NCBI GenBank assembly: GCA_963576725.1
Contig: OY755242.1
Span: 64,360,324-64,424,323, forward strand
Direction of reading: 5' to 3'
DNA: 64,000 nt
From: Azorinus chamasolen
Taxonomy: Eukaryota; Mollusca; Bivalvia; Cardiida; Solecurtidae
In this document: positions 21,775 through 33,779 of the stretch, piece after piece
How the letters are laid out: every line of letters starts with the position of its first letter
How positions within the stretch are numbered: position 1 is the stretch's first letter
Position numbers and translations under genes: made by a program
Notes under the pieces: model-generated
Told to the model about the DNA's origin: nothing
Seen by the model: only the letters and a program-made list of their open reading frames with translations
Databases searched by the model: none

Positions 21775-22205
21775 GTGAAAACCTGAAGAACAGATTGCAG
21801 ACAACCCAGAATAAAATCGTCCGTTTTGTTTTAAATCTAGACAATAGGTCCCATGTTCTTTTGAAACTCCTAAATCGGTTACCCGTTTCAAAAAGTAGAT
21901 CAAAATAAACTATGTCATGTTTTTATCAAATACAAAACAACATGGAACTGCTCTTGATTAACTCGGCGAACATTTTGTTCCTCTACATTCAGTACATAAC
22001 CGATGTACATGGTAAAACATAACAGCAATCCATATACTTGATGCTCCGTTTAGCTATACTTTTGCTGCAATTGGACGCTACGCTATTATAATGGTAAACA
22101 GTTTTAGTAAGAAGTCTTTGTCTTAAAGGGATGTTTACTTATGGAATAGTTTGCCTAAAACTAAATGTAAAACTCTTGGGGCATTTGAACTGTTATAAAA
22201 ACCAC
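21775..22205 (+). pseudogene. C-terminal LINE reverse-transcriptase ORF fragment
   Basis: In pieces of several frames the + strand encodes LKNRLQTTQNKIVRFVLNLD, then LLNRLPVSKRVDQ, KLCHVFKYKTT and NSLPKTKCKTLGAFELL, with stops and shifts. This order is typical of the far C-terminus of CR1/jockey-group LINE proteins (the LPVSERVDQIKL and WNSLP...FK segments). No RT palm is present, so it is a 5'-truncated relic. It lies within a tandem-like repeat that is uninterrupted at 41 kb. The clade is not certain. Confidence 0.65.
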
Positions 22206-22989
22206 ATTACAGGACAGTTAGTATCTTTTCGTTCAGGTACGGGTCTGATACTTAGTGATACTTAATATGGTATCATTTAGTATTATAGCTTTTGTGGCTG
22301 GGGATTTTAAAAATAAATAGGTTGTTGGTTTTTTATCTGAATTATATACGTTGAAGTTAAGATCCTTTGTCAAACACTTCACATTTGTTTTCTATCCAGA
22401 GTCATAACTCATAAACATTTCAGGTAGAATAGGGCAATGCGCCCCTGCAAGTATCACTCACATTGACCATGGAACCATAGACTGATGGCCCTTTTTGCGA
22501 AAACCTTAACCTTTTTTTGCCAAAGTCATATTTCAAACACTATTTGGACTTTTGCAATCAAACTATGTGTAAATGTTTTGGTACTATAAACGGGGACTCT
22601 GCAAGTATAGCTTACATTTACCTTGAGACACCAGAAGTATAGCTTTTGTTTGGAAAAACGTAACCTTTTTTTCCACCTGCCTACTAACTCTGAGGCCAGG
22701 ACTTGCTTGGCGGGGATATCAATTTAGCCAATTTGCATGCTATCTCTTTGGATCACCTCTACTTCTGTTTTAAAATGGCAATAGCCTGTTTGTATTATCT
22801 TAACACTATACTATATGTTCTCAATATAGCAGCGAATATACATCGATTCATAGCAAAAAAATTTTTGATGTTAGTAGCTCTATTGAGCAGTCTAATTCTT
22901 AGTTGATTGGTTGGTCAACCTTCATTCTTAACATTACCTCTATCGGCAGTCTGACTCCCATTTCCAAACAACTTTGATCCAGATAAATA

Positions 22990-23745
22990 TTTTATGAAAG
23001 TGGGAGATCCTTCTAAAGAAAAAGTAGCAATGCGAAAAGAGAAAATTGCAGACTCGATTTTATTGAGTCCGTTCATGAGTAGTAATTACAATTGCAACAC
23101 TATTATTATTTTATATTATGCCACATTTATATAGCGCTCTTTTCACACTGGATATGTGCGTTCAAAAGCGCTTCACATGGATGAATTCATTAACCGGAAC
23201 GATCCGCATGATTATCTATCCAGACAATGAAAGATGTACAATATATATGAAATCGCTAGCTGGAAGGAACTACATGATTTTGCATCCGGTCAGTGAAAGA
23301 TATGCAAAAGATATACAATAGATATGAAATCACTATCCGCAAGGAATAGCATAAACTGTAATAACAAACTTGAAACAGACAAGTTGACTGAAAGCCATGC
23401 TCATCAATATCACAAATTAGAATAATCTGTATTAACAAACCTTGATACAGACAAGTTGACTGAAAGCCATGCTCATCAATGTCACAAATTAGAATAATAT
23501 ATATTAACAAACTTGATACAGACAAGTTGACTGAAAGCCATGCTCATCAATACCATAAATTAGAATAAATTATAATAATTATCCACGCCCCTAGCACCAG
23601 CTTCAGCAGTATTCAAGCTTTAAAATTAATAACATAAAAACTGATGATCCCGACGGACTAGAAAAATAACACGGCCGCCACAGAAGCACTTAACATTTGC
23701 TGAAGATGCCGATTAATTTCTATCAGAGTCCAAGATGTGTTACAG
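22990..23745. mobile_element. Family F repeat split by a 72-bp tandem block
   Basis: The left part has AAAATTGCAGACTCGATTTT and ATTGAGTCCGTTCATGAG; the right part has CGCCCCTAGCACCAGCTTCA and CTGATGATCCC. These two ends are contiguous in family F copies at 60343, 61990 and 57350. Between them lie TATATAGCGCTCTTTTCACA and a tandem array. SD2 copy 2 lacks the whole block. Confidence 0.5.
23360..23575. repeat. Tandem repeat, three units of 71-72 bp
   Basis: Each unit contains GACAAGTTGACTGAAAGCCA followed by TGCTCATCAAT and AAATTAGAATAA. Units start their GACAAG word at 23378, 23450 and 23521. Confidence 0.8.
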
Positions 23746-24149
23746 TAGATCAATAGTTTATCAAATCTTGATTAGATCGTAGTAGTCAAATCTATCTTTG
23801 AGCGGATTTGATTTTCAAAGCAGGAAATAATTAATGGAAAAGTAGTAAGCCTTTTTACAGAACTAATTGACACACTGGGTGTGGATTTGGGTTCAGAAGA
23901 ACCGTCTCGGAATGCTTGATTCTATCATATGCGCACTGATCACACAACTTCACGTGTTTCTGAACGATTTTCAGTAGTACCATATTAAATACCAGAGGGG
24001 GGGGGGGGGGATCGATAGTATCACGATCTTACTTACTGACCAACCGGCCTGTTGTATGCCATACTTGTAAATATACGGACAAAAAGGTAACTACGGCCGG
24101 ATACCCAGCATGCAAATTATATCAACAGTATCTGTAACACGCCTTCTGA

Positions 24150-24590
24150 AGAATACTTTGTTGTTCTACTTTGGAATATATTTTACTAACCACAAGCTTG
24201 GAATTTATGAGACTTCGGTTAGTAGTTGCTTGTTGAAAGGTTACACTGGACGATTTAACAGCTCCTAAAGTTGTCATAGTGTTGACTTATTCTGACAAGA
24301 TGTTCAGCAATAAAGAAAAATGAAGATTAATTCAGAATTCAGAGAAATAAGACCCTTTCAAGAGGTTTTATCCACACAACATATATTTCTCATATTTTAA
24401 GTATATGTGTAAAAAGCTATGGGAGCAGTGAAAGCAACGACATGGTCCCTAACCGGTTGAACTCTGTCATAATTTAACGAAAAGCACTTTTGTGCGGCAC
24501 ATTCATATAAGAACCTGCATATCATAATTATTGATTCAAATATATCACTTCAAACATGTAATACTCAATCCAAGATCAATCACAAACATA
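24150..24590. other. No gene recognised
   Basis: AT-rich sequence without an open frame, repeat match or hairpin that I can support. Confidence 0.35.
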
Positions 24591-25300
24591 AATAAAGCTT
24601 TTTTTACCAAATATGTCAAGTCCAAAATGGGAGAGAGTCTGTTAAAACTCATAGAAGTGTTATGGCTGCTGCAAGGCAATGTCATCCAATAAGTTCAAGC
24701 AGCTTAGTTTATTTTGTGAAGTTTCAACTCCAAAGTTCTTAACCTAGGTACCTTTTCAGAAATAAACAATTGAGTTCAAGGACCATAACTGTGATAAAAA
24801 CCATTTCACCAGACCGATATTCGAAATTAAGTTTAAACTCATGTAGATTTAGCTTTATTTTAAAATTTAAAGTTAATATCCCCTACCACTTCCAAAGAAA
24901 GACCGGAAATTTGAAATTTGACAAAATATTAAGTTAAAGGGCCATAACTCTAGCAAAGATTTCTCAACCAGACTGAGATTGGCAATTAAGCTGTAAATCA
25001 TCTAGATTTAGCTTTATGCTAAATACAAAGTTAATATCTCCAACCGCTTCCATGAAAAGTCTAGAAAACCGAAAAATATTGATAGGGAACTAAAAAGTGG
25101 AGATAACTCTTGAAGTAGTGGTCCGATCATAATGGAAATACAGGCTTATATGGTCATATGGCTAAACATAAACTTTCAACAAAATTGACGCAATACTGTA
25201 GAATAAGGCCGGACAAAATTATGTCCACGGACGGACAGACGGACGGACAGACAGACAGACCTGATTCTAGTATAACCCCAAACTTCGTTGTGAGGGGTTT
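24590..25300. mobile_element. Tandem-core element with GACG microsatellite
   Basis: Two units of about 190 bp share AGTTAAAGGGCCATAACTCT, CATCTAGATTTAGCTTTA and AAAGTTAATATC. They are followed by a GGACGGACAGAC tract (25228-25262) and a terminal stem CCCCAAACTTCGTTGTGAGGGG-like near 25275-25300. This order (tandem core, tetranucleotide tract, terminal hairpin) resembles pearl/Helentron-like elements of bivalves; inference only. Confidence 0.5.
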
Positions 25301-25509
25301 AAAAATGATTTTTTCTCCAAACGGCATCACTTGTAAACCTTGTGATTTTTCTTTGCTATCTTTGATGTACAACAATATCAAATTTCTTCAGTTTTACGGA
25401 TTTATTTACTTAACACTTTACCTCATATAAATTCCTCCGCAGATACATCAAGCTGGAATCCAGTCTTTATATAGCCGTATATTAGTGTAGAGAAAAGATG
25501 TCTCGTTAA

Positions 25510-26244
25510 GGGGCCGTCACACCATGCCGTTCTGTCATCGTTCTCTGAACATTTCAATCGTTCAATTTTTGAGCGTTCTAGAGTGAGGATGACACATCTG
25601 GCGTGTGATAAACGTGTACCTAACGCATGACCAGCGTGTGTCTTACGCACGAGAAGCGTGTACCAGCGACCAGTAAGATACCCCTGAAAACCATTAGCGT
25701 GTGCTAACGTGCCATTGGCGCACAACGAACGATTTGTGAACGTCAGACGAGCGTGTTGAGCGTGTGACTAACGTGTGAATAACGACAGAATAGCGTCTTG
25801 ACGTTCGTTTGACTTTAGTTACACGCTGCATGCGCTAGGGGACCGTTCAGCGGTCGTTGACAGGTCGCCAGTAAGTCGTTCACTGCAAAGCAAACGATTA
25901 GTAACTACCAAGTAACGCTAGAGTAACGACTGACTAACGATATCCCAACGCGTGCATCATTCATAGAACGTTAGTAAAACGTTCCAGTAACGTTCTTAAC
26001 GTTCTTCAGCGTTTACAATCAAACGTTGAAGAACGCTGGTCTCAGTGAGAACTTTTGTGCATGTTCAAAACTTTTTTTCCGGACCAGCGTTCTCCGCCGG
26101 TACCCGGCGATCACCGACGTTCACTAACGTTCACAAGCGTTCACACAACGCTCTTCTGGTGCTATCCCAGCGACCATGGGCAACTACGAACGTTTAGTCA
26201 AACGCCAGAGAACGCTGACCAAACCTTCATGGTGTGACGGGCCC
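25510..26244. mobile_element. AACG-rich TIR element H, copy 3
   Basis: The ends are GGGGCCGTCACACCATG and CATGGTGTGACGGGCCC. Terminal inverted similarity is about 40 bp. This copy aligns along its full length with inverted copy 2. It is CpG-rich within an AT-rich setting. Frames at 25423-25725 and 26055-26237 run through it and are not conserved. Immediately right, 26245-26481 matches nothing else here. Confidence 0.7.
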
Positions 26245-26481
26245 ATTACACAAGTGTTCGGGAACGAGTCATTATTAAAGGAGACGACATTTCTTTGAAA
26301 CACGTACTGAATGCTCTTTACATTTATTCTCACTACAGGCGATGTATTGCCTACCTTTTCTGTGCTTCCTATTTAACATTTTTCCAATATCAAATGCATA
26401 AATAACCACGATATGTACCAGTGCCTGCTAGAAAAGACGCCGCCCTTCAGTCTGAAGATGTCAACGTTGCTTCGTCTAACG

Positions 26482-27700
26482 AGTCCTAACTTACATGGCG
26501 ATCTCTTTTTATAATCACCACGAGGTTATTCTGATTGTTCATGTAATCATGGAATCGAAGATGCCGATCAATTTTTTCTTTTAATGTAGGTTATGTATTA
26601 ATACCCGAACGTTCCATCCTATAAGTATATATAAATGATTACATGGATTTGATACATTATCAGATGAGGATAACACATCTTTATTCTTAGAGATATACAA
26701 AAAGCACTCGCTCTTTTCATAACAGGCTCCAATAAATAAGTGTAAATGACTATAGATTGGGTCTGATACGGGCACTGGACTTGATGGAGCGATTCGTGTG
26801 GTCGGCCAATTGGTTTAAGCTGACACCACCATGACATCAAGCGACGGGCCGATTTCTAAAATTGGTAAAACTTGTGACCGAACCTTTTTGCTTTGCCATC
26901 TTGTATTTGGTACCGTAAGTAATGTTTACATGATTTAATTTTATCTTGTCTTCATGTATTCATATATACGTGTTTTGTTGACAATTATTAATAAAACTAT
27001 GATTAAACTAAATCCATGTATAAAGTTCTTCTTCCAACATGCCTATAGGCAGTTATATTCTTGTATTATATATTTATATAACTAGAATTCTGATTAAGAG
27101 AGGTTTATCTGTATAAACAATGCAGGGCGAAAGAAATTCACACTGCTCCTAAATTAGCCTTTTGAATAACTGTCATCCTGCGTTAAGCTACCACATGTCT
27201 TACATACATAGAATGAGACCATATGGAGATCGTTATAGTGGTGGTTTACTGTAATATAACTTTGTTACAGGATCAAGCCATATAAGAGTGTAAATCATGT
27301 TCAGTAGTCAATATCCTTATTAACACGCGTTATGGGATTGCTCTGGACGCTTGCCTGAATTCTAATCTATTGCCCTTATCCTTTTACTGGAGCAGAAGAT
27401 GCTGCAAGCTACTTAAGACATTATTACCTTAGAATGACGTATAGGCCACCGCACACGCGGACAGATAACCTCAGAACAATACAACAGCCATTGTACAAAA
27501 GCTAACAAAATATATGACAGACTGCTATTCAGGGGAGAAAACTCCAACCTTTTACAATATGAACTCACTTTCGGTTGTCATTCATTGCGATTTGCACACA
27601 ATGTCCAAACACGTTAAAATTACATAAAAGTACGGGTATACATAAGCTATGAACTCAAGTATCGCCACTTTTCACATTAATAGGGGTATCATGACCAAAA
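26482..27700. repeat. Segmental duplication SD1, copy 2
   Basis: Collinear with 14146-16160 without the H insertion at 14461. It includes R2 copy 3 (about 27040-27700) and a worn family D MITE (about 27090-27250). Confidence 0.65.
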
Positions 27701-27723
27701 AATGCATTGCTTTGTTACTCTAA

Positions 27724-27940
27724 CAGTAGAACATGCCTTAAGAGACCATAAAAAGAGGTCTATATATGGGTCTGTAAGTCAGGTGGTAGCTTAATGCCGG
27801 TCCAAAGTAATGCAGATAGCTCCTATTTGGAAATTGTTACATTGCTTTTATTCTGCATTAAGCAACCATCTGCTTTTTTAAGATCCCTATGTTCCATAAA
27901 TGAAAGGCCGCTTCAGACATGTTCTGCTATATAATTATAC
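27724..27940. mobile_element. Family D MITE, diverged
   Basis: The left end CAGTAGAACATGCCTTAAG and the right part CCGCTTCAGACATGTTCTGC are recognisable. The hairpin is partly lost. Confidence 0.55.
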
Positions 27941-28054
27941 AACATCTGCCCAGGAATATTCATTTTGTGATACATTCGTGGTTACTTACCGATGAGGTAA
28001 CGGGTTTTAATCAACCGAAAACGTCCATTGTATTTAAAAAAACCGAATAATCCT

Positions 28055-28170
28055 TTCTTCCATAATTTATTATAAACGTGTTTTCACGCATCTGCAAACA
28101 TAGTAGACCCAGATCAGAATGCACCTCTATAGGAGCCGTCTAATGAGGGTCTACTCTGTTTGCTAGCGGA
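28055..28170. mobile_element. Family A core hairpin
   Basis: It contains GCAAACATAGTAGACCCAGA, the arms around CCTCTATAGGAG, and GGGTCTACTCTGTTTGC. The terminal repeats are missing. Confidence 0.5.
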
Positions 28171-28280
28171 ATTTGAAAGATCTGTTTATTTACTTATAAA
28201 ATGGTTATAATGTTCCATCTGCCATATTTCATTATAACAATTTTGTCCATAGATATTCAAAGGTGTTGAATTTTGAAATA

Positions 28281-28569
28281 CGGTTGAACTTCGATATTTC
28301 TATCTCGGATAATTCGAACTTCGGTATAACTCGAACCTAAAGCTCGGTCCTTCCAAAATCTTACAATACAGAATTGCTCTAAAATGTATCACCACGCATA
28401 TCGAGAAACACATTTAACAATTTAATGCAGGTCTACAGTAATACTGAAGACCTGCATTAAGCTGTGAACTTGAGAATTTGTCCTGGTTAGAAATCGGATA
28501 ACTCGAACTTCTGTTATCTCGAACTAATTTATATAGTCCCTTGACGTTCGAGATATCGAAGTTCAATTG
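28281..28569. mobile_element. pogo-like MITE of a second type
   Basis: TA at 28279-28280 and 28570-28571 flanks the ends CGGTTGAACTTCGATAT and ATATCGAAGTTCAATTG. Subterminal CGGATAATTCGAACTTC words are inverted on the other side. The centre pairs TTAATGCAGGTCT with AGACCTGCATTAA. The TIR style is close to Tigger/pogo MITEs. Confidence 0.75.
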
Positions 28570-29136
28570 TAAATATAAAGCTATAATTGTATTGTACATA
28601 CTATTATACAGCATCAGCCAACGACTATTCATTATGCTATAAATTCGTGCATACTTACTGATGACGTTAAGGCTTTAATCTACCGATAAAGTAGAAGTCA
28701 TTGTATTCAAAAAGCTTTAATTGCATTGTACATACCGATAATGTTTACTCCAATTACCGAAGGGAAATCAAAGAGAGCCATTTGATAAGGGTATACGGAT
28801 CCTGGAGTAATTTAATCTAGGTCTGCACTATTAACCAATGCCTGTTTGTACGAATACGTTAGGTATTGTACGACAAAATTAACCCGAGACTGGTTAAACT
28901 TCGGCATATCATTCGTATGTTTACGTAAAGTTAACGCCCGGTAGAACATGCCATGCTGATATAGGTCATGTGATAGAAAGTTACGACTAACATGTAGATG
29001 TACACGTGTCTAAACTACAGTGCTCCCTCCCTACAGCGGCCCTCTCAATAACGATTCCCTCCTTACAACAACGCATGTCACTGTTTCCGAAACAACAAGG
29101 CTTAAGAAACAAATTTTTTCCATCGTATTTTCTTAT
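28570..29136. other. No gene recognised
   Basis: No coding frame or matched repeat is supported. A weak inverted resemblance exists between AGTGCTCCCTCC near 29020 and GAGGGAGCACT near 29326. Confidence 0.35.
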
Positions 29137-29212
29137 GCCTCCACCAAACCCTATGTTATGACCACTCTTTTGAATCGTCACAACATAGGGTTTGATAGAG
29201 GCATAACGGTTT
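29137..29212. mobile_element. Family E palindromic MITE, copy 2
   Basis: A short version: CCTCCACCAAACCCTATG... pairs with CATAGGGTTTGATAGAGG. The middle part of copy 1 is deleted. Confidence 0.55.
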
Positions 29213-29376
29213 TAGTTCTCGAAATACACCTTATCTGGGAATCTGCAAAAAAGCTAATTATGTATTATAACAACTCCCTCTCAACAACACATACGCTCTT
29301 CGTATCCCAAAGGGTGTCGTTGTGGAGAGGGAGCACTGTACTCCTATCCAAAGTCTCGTGCAATACCAGATTCCTA

Positions 29377-29590
29377 TGCGTACAAGTAATAGATACAGTA
29401 CGAGTCTTACTACCAAAGTGTCTTCTTACAACCGTTATCAGGACAGTTTGTTCGCATGACCGAAGACGTGTCCGAGGCATAGCCGAGGACACTTGTCTGA
29501 GGTCATGCGAACAAACTGTCCTGATAACGGCTGTAAGAAGACACTTTGGTAGTAAGACGAGTACATGTATCTTACTTGTACGACAGTAGG
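29377..29590. repeat. Large hairpin, 58-bp near-perfect inner arms
   Basis: Inner arms 29404-29461 and 29501-29558 pair with one mismatch; both contain TTATCAGGACAGTTTG. Weaker pairing extends the stem to about 29377 and 29590. The loop itself holds GTGTCC...GGACAC. A single arm piece (ACAACCGTTATCAGGACAC) recurs at about 29739. The 189-codon frame across it (29020-29589) and its minus partner arise from the palindrome. From 29591 to 29875 nothing else is recognised. Confidence 0.75.
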
Positions 29591-29875
29591 TTGTAGACTT
29601 TTAATTTTGATTAAAAATGAATAAAAATGAATATTTCACAAATAAGTACAAAATGTTTTCCCCTTGGTTCACCCAATTCAAATCCTAGGTAGATAGGTTT
29701 TAACCACAAGAATCACGTGCATACAAAAGTGTCCACTTACAACCGTTATCAGGACACTTTTTCAATAGCTTTGCTGGGGGTCTGTCGTACAAACAGTGAT
29801 ACAGGTGGTAAAAATGCCCACTCTCTTGCACTCGGTTACATTACATGTGAGAGTCACGAACGCGGAGATTGAAAA

Positions 29876-30070
29876 ATGCCATCTTACAAATCATTCGATA
29901 TTCTCCGTAAACCGGTGATTCCCGAACAAAGGTCGCATGATATTCAGTTTTCTCAGGTTAATTTTGTCCTACAATACCCAGAGTGCGCCTGCAAAAGGTG
30001 TTACCGTTATGACCTCCCGTAATCATGTTTTTTCTTCATTTTATGGCACTTAAGCAAAAGTTACAACAAT
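29876..30070 (+). repeat. Dispersed repeat R3, copy 2, 48-codon frame
   Basis: An ATG at 29876 opens a frame to TAA at 30020-30022. The product begins MPSYKSFDILRKPVIPEQ and includes RCYRYDLP at its end. It is collinear with 1317-1516. Three cysteines cluster near the C-terminus. Function and reality of translation are unknown. Confidence 0.35.
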
Positions 30071-30282
30071 CCTTTCCCTGTTCAATATTCATTAAAGAAA
30101 TAGTGGCACCATGAATATTTATAACTGAAGTTTTATAATGTACACTTTGCAAGAAACTATTCTGCTTTGACAAAATTGTAGAATTAGATCTATATCATGT
30201 CAAAAGCAAACAGAGCAGACTCTCTGGTCTGGGTCTACTTTGTTCACAAATGCGTAAACAGACGCCTATACAAAAGAAAGGG
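30071..30282. mobile_element. Family A MITE, diverged
   Basis: The left end CCTTTCCCTGTTCAATATTC and the right end AAAAGAAAGGG enclose GTAGAATTAGATCTATATCA and a shortened hairpin around CAGACTCTCTGGTCTGGG. Confidence 0.55.
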
Positions 30283-30436
30283 TTGACATCAAACATTTGA
30301 CGATGTGAATGAGAATGAGGATAGGCACCTTTCCTAAACATACCGGACAGTAAAACCTGTCTTAACCCTTGAACATTCATGTAAGAAATAATTACGTTAA
30401 GGATGTTAATTCGATTAATTTGTTGCAATAGCACAT

Positions 30437-32310
30437 TACTCAGGGAGCCAGTAGTGCCTACCGTGCACCCCCGCCCCCCTTAGACTTTTTTCATGGGTAC
30501 CAAAATGTTCAGAAAAGTGTCCGGAATCAGAATCGCGAATGTACTCAAACTTAAATTCCTTTAGGCTATGTGTATTTTAACCGTTTCCATGGCACCCCCC
30601 AGTTTTCGTAATGATGACCCATACCTACAAATTCGTCCATATCACAGCCAGTTTTTGTCCTAAAACTATAAAACTGGTACCAAATGGAAGATAAGCCATT
30701 GTGCTTTTATTTCTCAATGTTTTTTTAAATTACCTTATTTGCATACTCATGAATATTAATGAGAACATTAAAAGTAGTACAAAAATATAGAAATAAAATA
30801 AACCTTTCATTTTTTTATCCTACAAATATCAGAAAATAACTTCAAATGCAGTTTTACATGATGACGAAACCCCCAGGAAACAAAATATCCAATTTGAGGA
30901 CCATAGCATTAATTTTAAGCACCAATTTCACCGTTTCCATGGCAACACCATATCACAGCCAGGTTTTGTCCAAAACCTATAAAACTGGTACCAAATTGGA
31001 GATAGGCCATTGTGCTTTTATTTCCAGTTTTTTTTTTTAAATTACCTTTTTTGCATACTCATGAATATTAATGAGAACCTTAAAAATAGTAAAAACAATA
31101 TAGAAATAACGTAAATAATGTAAACTATTCACTTTTTATCCTACAAATAATGCAGTTTAACCTGATGACAAAATCCTCAGAAACCGATAAATCAAATTTG
31201 ATGACCAAAAATTGAACTCTAAGTAACTTTTTAACTGTTTCCATAGTAACCATTCATTTCACTCTGTTCACAGTTTTGTAAGTCGACACCTACCTGCAAA
31301 AATCTTCCATATCACAGGAAGTTTTAGTGCTAACTGTATACATGTAAATTGGTACCGAATTAAAGCAAGACAGTGTGCTGTGGTTATAAAGGCTATAATT
31401 AGGAATGACCTTATTTGCATACACATGAATATTAATGAGAATAATTAAGACATAGCAAAACAATACAAAAATAATGTAAACCTCTCAATTTTTAACCTAC
31501 CAATATCAGAAAACAACTTCAAATGTAGTTTAAAATGATGACAAAATACTCAGAAAGCTAATCATCTAAATTGATACCCAAACAATGATTGTAAGATTGT
31601 AACGGTTTCCATGGTAACGGATCCTTTCACAAATTTTGGAAATTTGACATCCAACTGTAATACTCCGCTAGATCTCAGTTATTTTTGATGAATCATGAAA
31701 TCAATTGTTACAAACATAGATACGAGGCATTGCTTTACGAGTAAATATTACTTTTCTGATATAAACTAATTTGCATATGTATAAATATTTATGAGAACAG
31801 TAATAGATGTTGAAATTTTCGACAGACACCAGTCTTTCTCTTATAAAGCAAACAAATATGCAAAATGGTTAGCTAAAGTTTTCTATGATCACTGAATATC
31901 ACCAATATTATTAGATAATTAAATTTGGGACAAATTATATAGCTTATATTATATATCTGTTTCCTAGGCAACCATTCTAACCTCATTGTTCATATTACAG
32001 AGTGTTTAAATACCTGCAACATACAAAGATATTGCTGCCTTCTTTGGCGATAATTATAAATGATATAAACATATACCCGGTAGCTGATATATGAATTTTA
32101 ATGTTTGGTTCACGTTATGCAAATTACCTTATTTGCATCATGATGAATATTAATTAGTGATAAGGAAACAAAGAGAAACTATATTGAAAATAACATGTTT
32201 GGCAGTATGCCGAGCACAACATTACACCATTCTCCAAATATAGCTTGCAATGATAAATGTACCTTTTTGTGATAAATGAATGCATTTTAATTCTAAAACT
32301 GTCTAAAAGA
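30437..32310. repeat. Left arm: five ~350-bp units with X-box-like motifs
   Basis: X-box-like palindromes lie at 30583 (GTTTCCATGGCACC), 30933 (GTTTCCATGGCAAC), 31237 (GTTTCCATAGTAAC), 31605 (GTTTCCATGGTAAC) and 31959 (GTTTCCTAGGCAAC). Octamer-like TTTGCAT words lie at about 30738, 31050, 31414, 31770 and 32132; most lead into ATGAATATTAATGAG. Other shared unit words are ACTGGTACCAAAT and ATATCACAGCC. Units differ by about a fifth or more by eye. Confidence 0.75.
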
Positions 32311-32659
32311 TGTTAAAGCGCATGTATACATCTAGTAAAGGGTTAATCCCACTTTCTGCTTTAAAACACCTTTACAGAAAATGATATCTCACTTAACCCT
32401 TTACGAGCTGATGTTAGAAATAATGACATCATGGGTATTTATCAGCTAATTTATAAATTGACGGTCTGACTCTCAGAGCATACCTTAATTAGATGCTAAA
32501 ATGGAACAGTTTGTATTGGATCTTCTCAGGTAATACTCTGATAAGAGCTAGGTCAAGATGATAACATTGCTGTTGTCTTTGAAGCATACACTTATTATAG
32601 GCCACAATGTAAGCATATATGTTGAGTGACTGTCAGAGTTACATGTTGACAACCATTCT

Positions 32660-33389
32660 TCTCTAAAACAGGGGTAATGTCTGGATCGGGAAAGAGATCT
32701 CTTCCAAAGTATCAACTGGTCTGAAGAGTTAAACTCTTCAGATGTGCTGTATTAAGCAGGCCCTACAAGGTTCCCATATCAACATTGCGAAGTGCATCTG
32801 TTGGCTAATCTTCACACTTCTCCTTAATCTTAAACAATATCAATTCATTCACAGTATGAAATCTAGGGTTGCCATTTATTGCACGCGTAAATTCATCAAA
32901 GTCTTGAACAATATCTCCAGACACATCCCAAGAGTTGCCCAAACCTACTAATGGTTTTTATAAACATTGGCTTCTTTTCAATGGTCTTAGTGGCTGTCAA
33001 ATGTTCTCAGCCATTGAATGCACTTGTAGAATCACAGCCACAGTACAAATGGAGACCCAGAAGTACTGATTGGTAATATTCTGTATATGCTTGGGCAACT
33101 TCTGACAAGTTTATTATTTTTGATGATTGCCTGAGCCAGTATCAAACAAGATAGTAACACCTTCAAACCTGTTAAAGTAATACAGAAGAATGAATATTAT
33201 ATCACTGTCTGGAGGTCGAAGATGAACAGTTTTGTAGCCTTGTTCTTTTGCATGCATGGTGTAAAGAACGATCCTTGTATCAGTTTCTTCCTGTGTTGAA
33301 TTCAGGGCATCAAGACTGTTTCTCACTGTTGATATACCATAATCTGGCGAGAACTGGTTAGGCTCACCGTCATGGATGTGAAAAAACAT
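32660..33389 (-). pseudogene. EADTR/SPDTD/GCDST-type protein, 3' part, broken
   Basis: Minus-strand reading gives SLDALNSTQEETDTRIVLYT, then HLRPPDSDIIFILLYY and LFDTGSGNHQK. After two stops and a frameshift it continues INLSEVAQAYTEYYQ, LLGLHLYCGCDSTSAFNG, DIVQDFDEFTRAINGN, TVNELILFKIKEK and worn PDPDITPVLEKNG. These blocks occur in this order in a protein family that is multi-copy in cnidarian and mollusc genomes, usually unannotated. The spaced acidic motifs (EADTR, PDTD, GCD) resemble PIN/FEN-type nucleases; that is my inference. At least three disruptions make it non-functional. Confidence 0.65.
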
Positions 33390-33396
33390 TTCTGCC

Positions 33397-33660
33397 TTGC
33401 AGGTTCTAAGCGTAAGGAATCAAGCAATTGTATCAGTTATCATTGGTTCACAAAGACCCAATATGCAGATTGATATAGATGAGCTGATGCAGAATATGCT
33501 GAAACCAGTTCCCTTCGGTATTGGCACAGCTGATGATGGCTTAGCAAGACAGACAAATCAAAGGGTCTTAAAACACAACTTAGGCTTACCAGTTCTCGAC
33601 AGATGATGGTATATCAAAAGTCGAAATAGTCTTGATACCCTGAATTCAACACACTCATTG
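33397..33660 (+). pseudogene. Same protein type, upstream part, inverted
   Basis: The + frame at 33397-33606 includes MQIDIDELMQNMLKPVPFGI followed by GTADDGLARQTNQRVLKH, which fits the region preceding EADTR in this family. Beyond the stop, SRNSLDTLNSTH repeats the SLDALNSTQ of the minus-strand piece. So 33297-33365 and 33590-33655 are inverted copies of one coding segment, and the two halves of the gene now face opposite ways. Confidence 0.5.
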
Positions 33661-33779
33661 GCTTCATGGACTTTAAAATTACTGACACTTTATAAACAAT
33701 AACAGAAGATTGTTTGGAGTATCATAAGTACTTGACTTTCAACAGTTACCATGGAAGCAGTGCATGGTCATTTTGGTAA

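Larger units (their letters stand above)
21400..24150. repeat. Segmental duplication SD2, copy 1
   Basis: Collinear with 40850-42180. Markers are TATCACTCACATTGACCATG, TATACATCGATTCATA, GATCGATAGTATCACGAT and AAATATACGGACAAAAAGG. Its left part is a loose array of about 150-bp units containing CTGCAAGTAT-CTTACAT and ATGGCCCTT. Two extra insertions relative to the other copy are a LINE piece and a 750-bp block at 22990-23745. Confidence 0.6.

Noticed and set aside
29020..29589. 189-codon + frame and its 75-codon minus partner
   Set aside because: They exist because a long inverted repeat reads open in both directions; no domain and no conservation.
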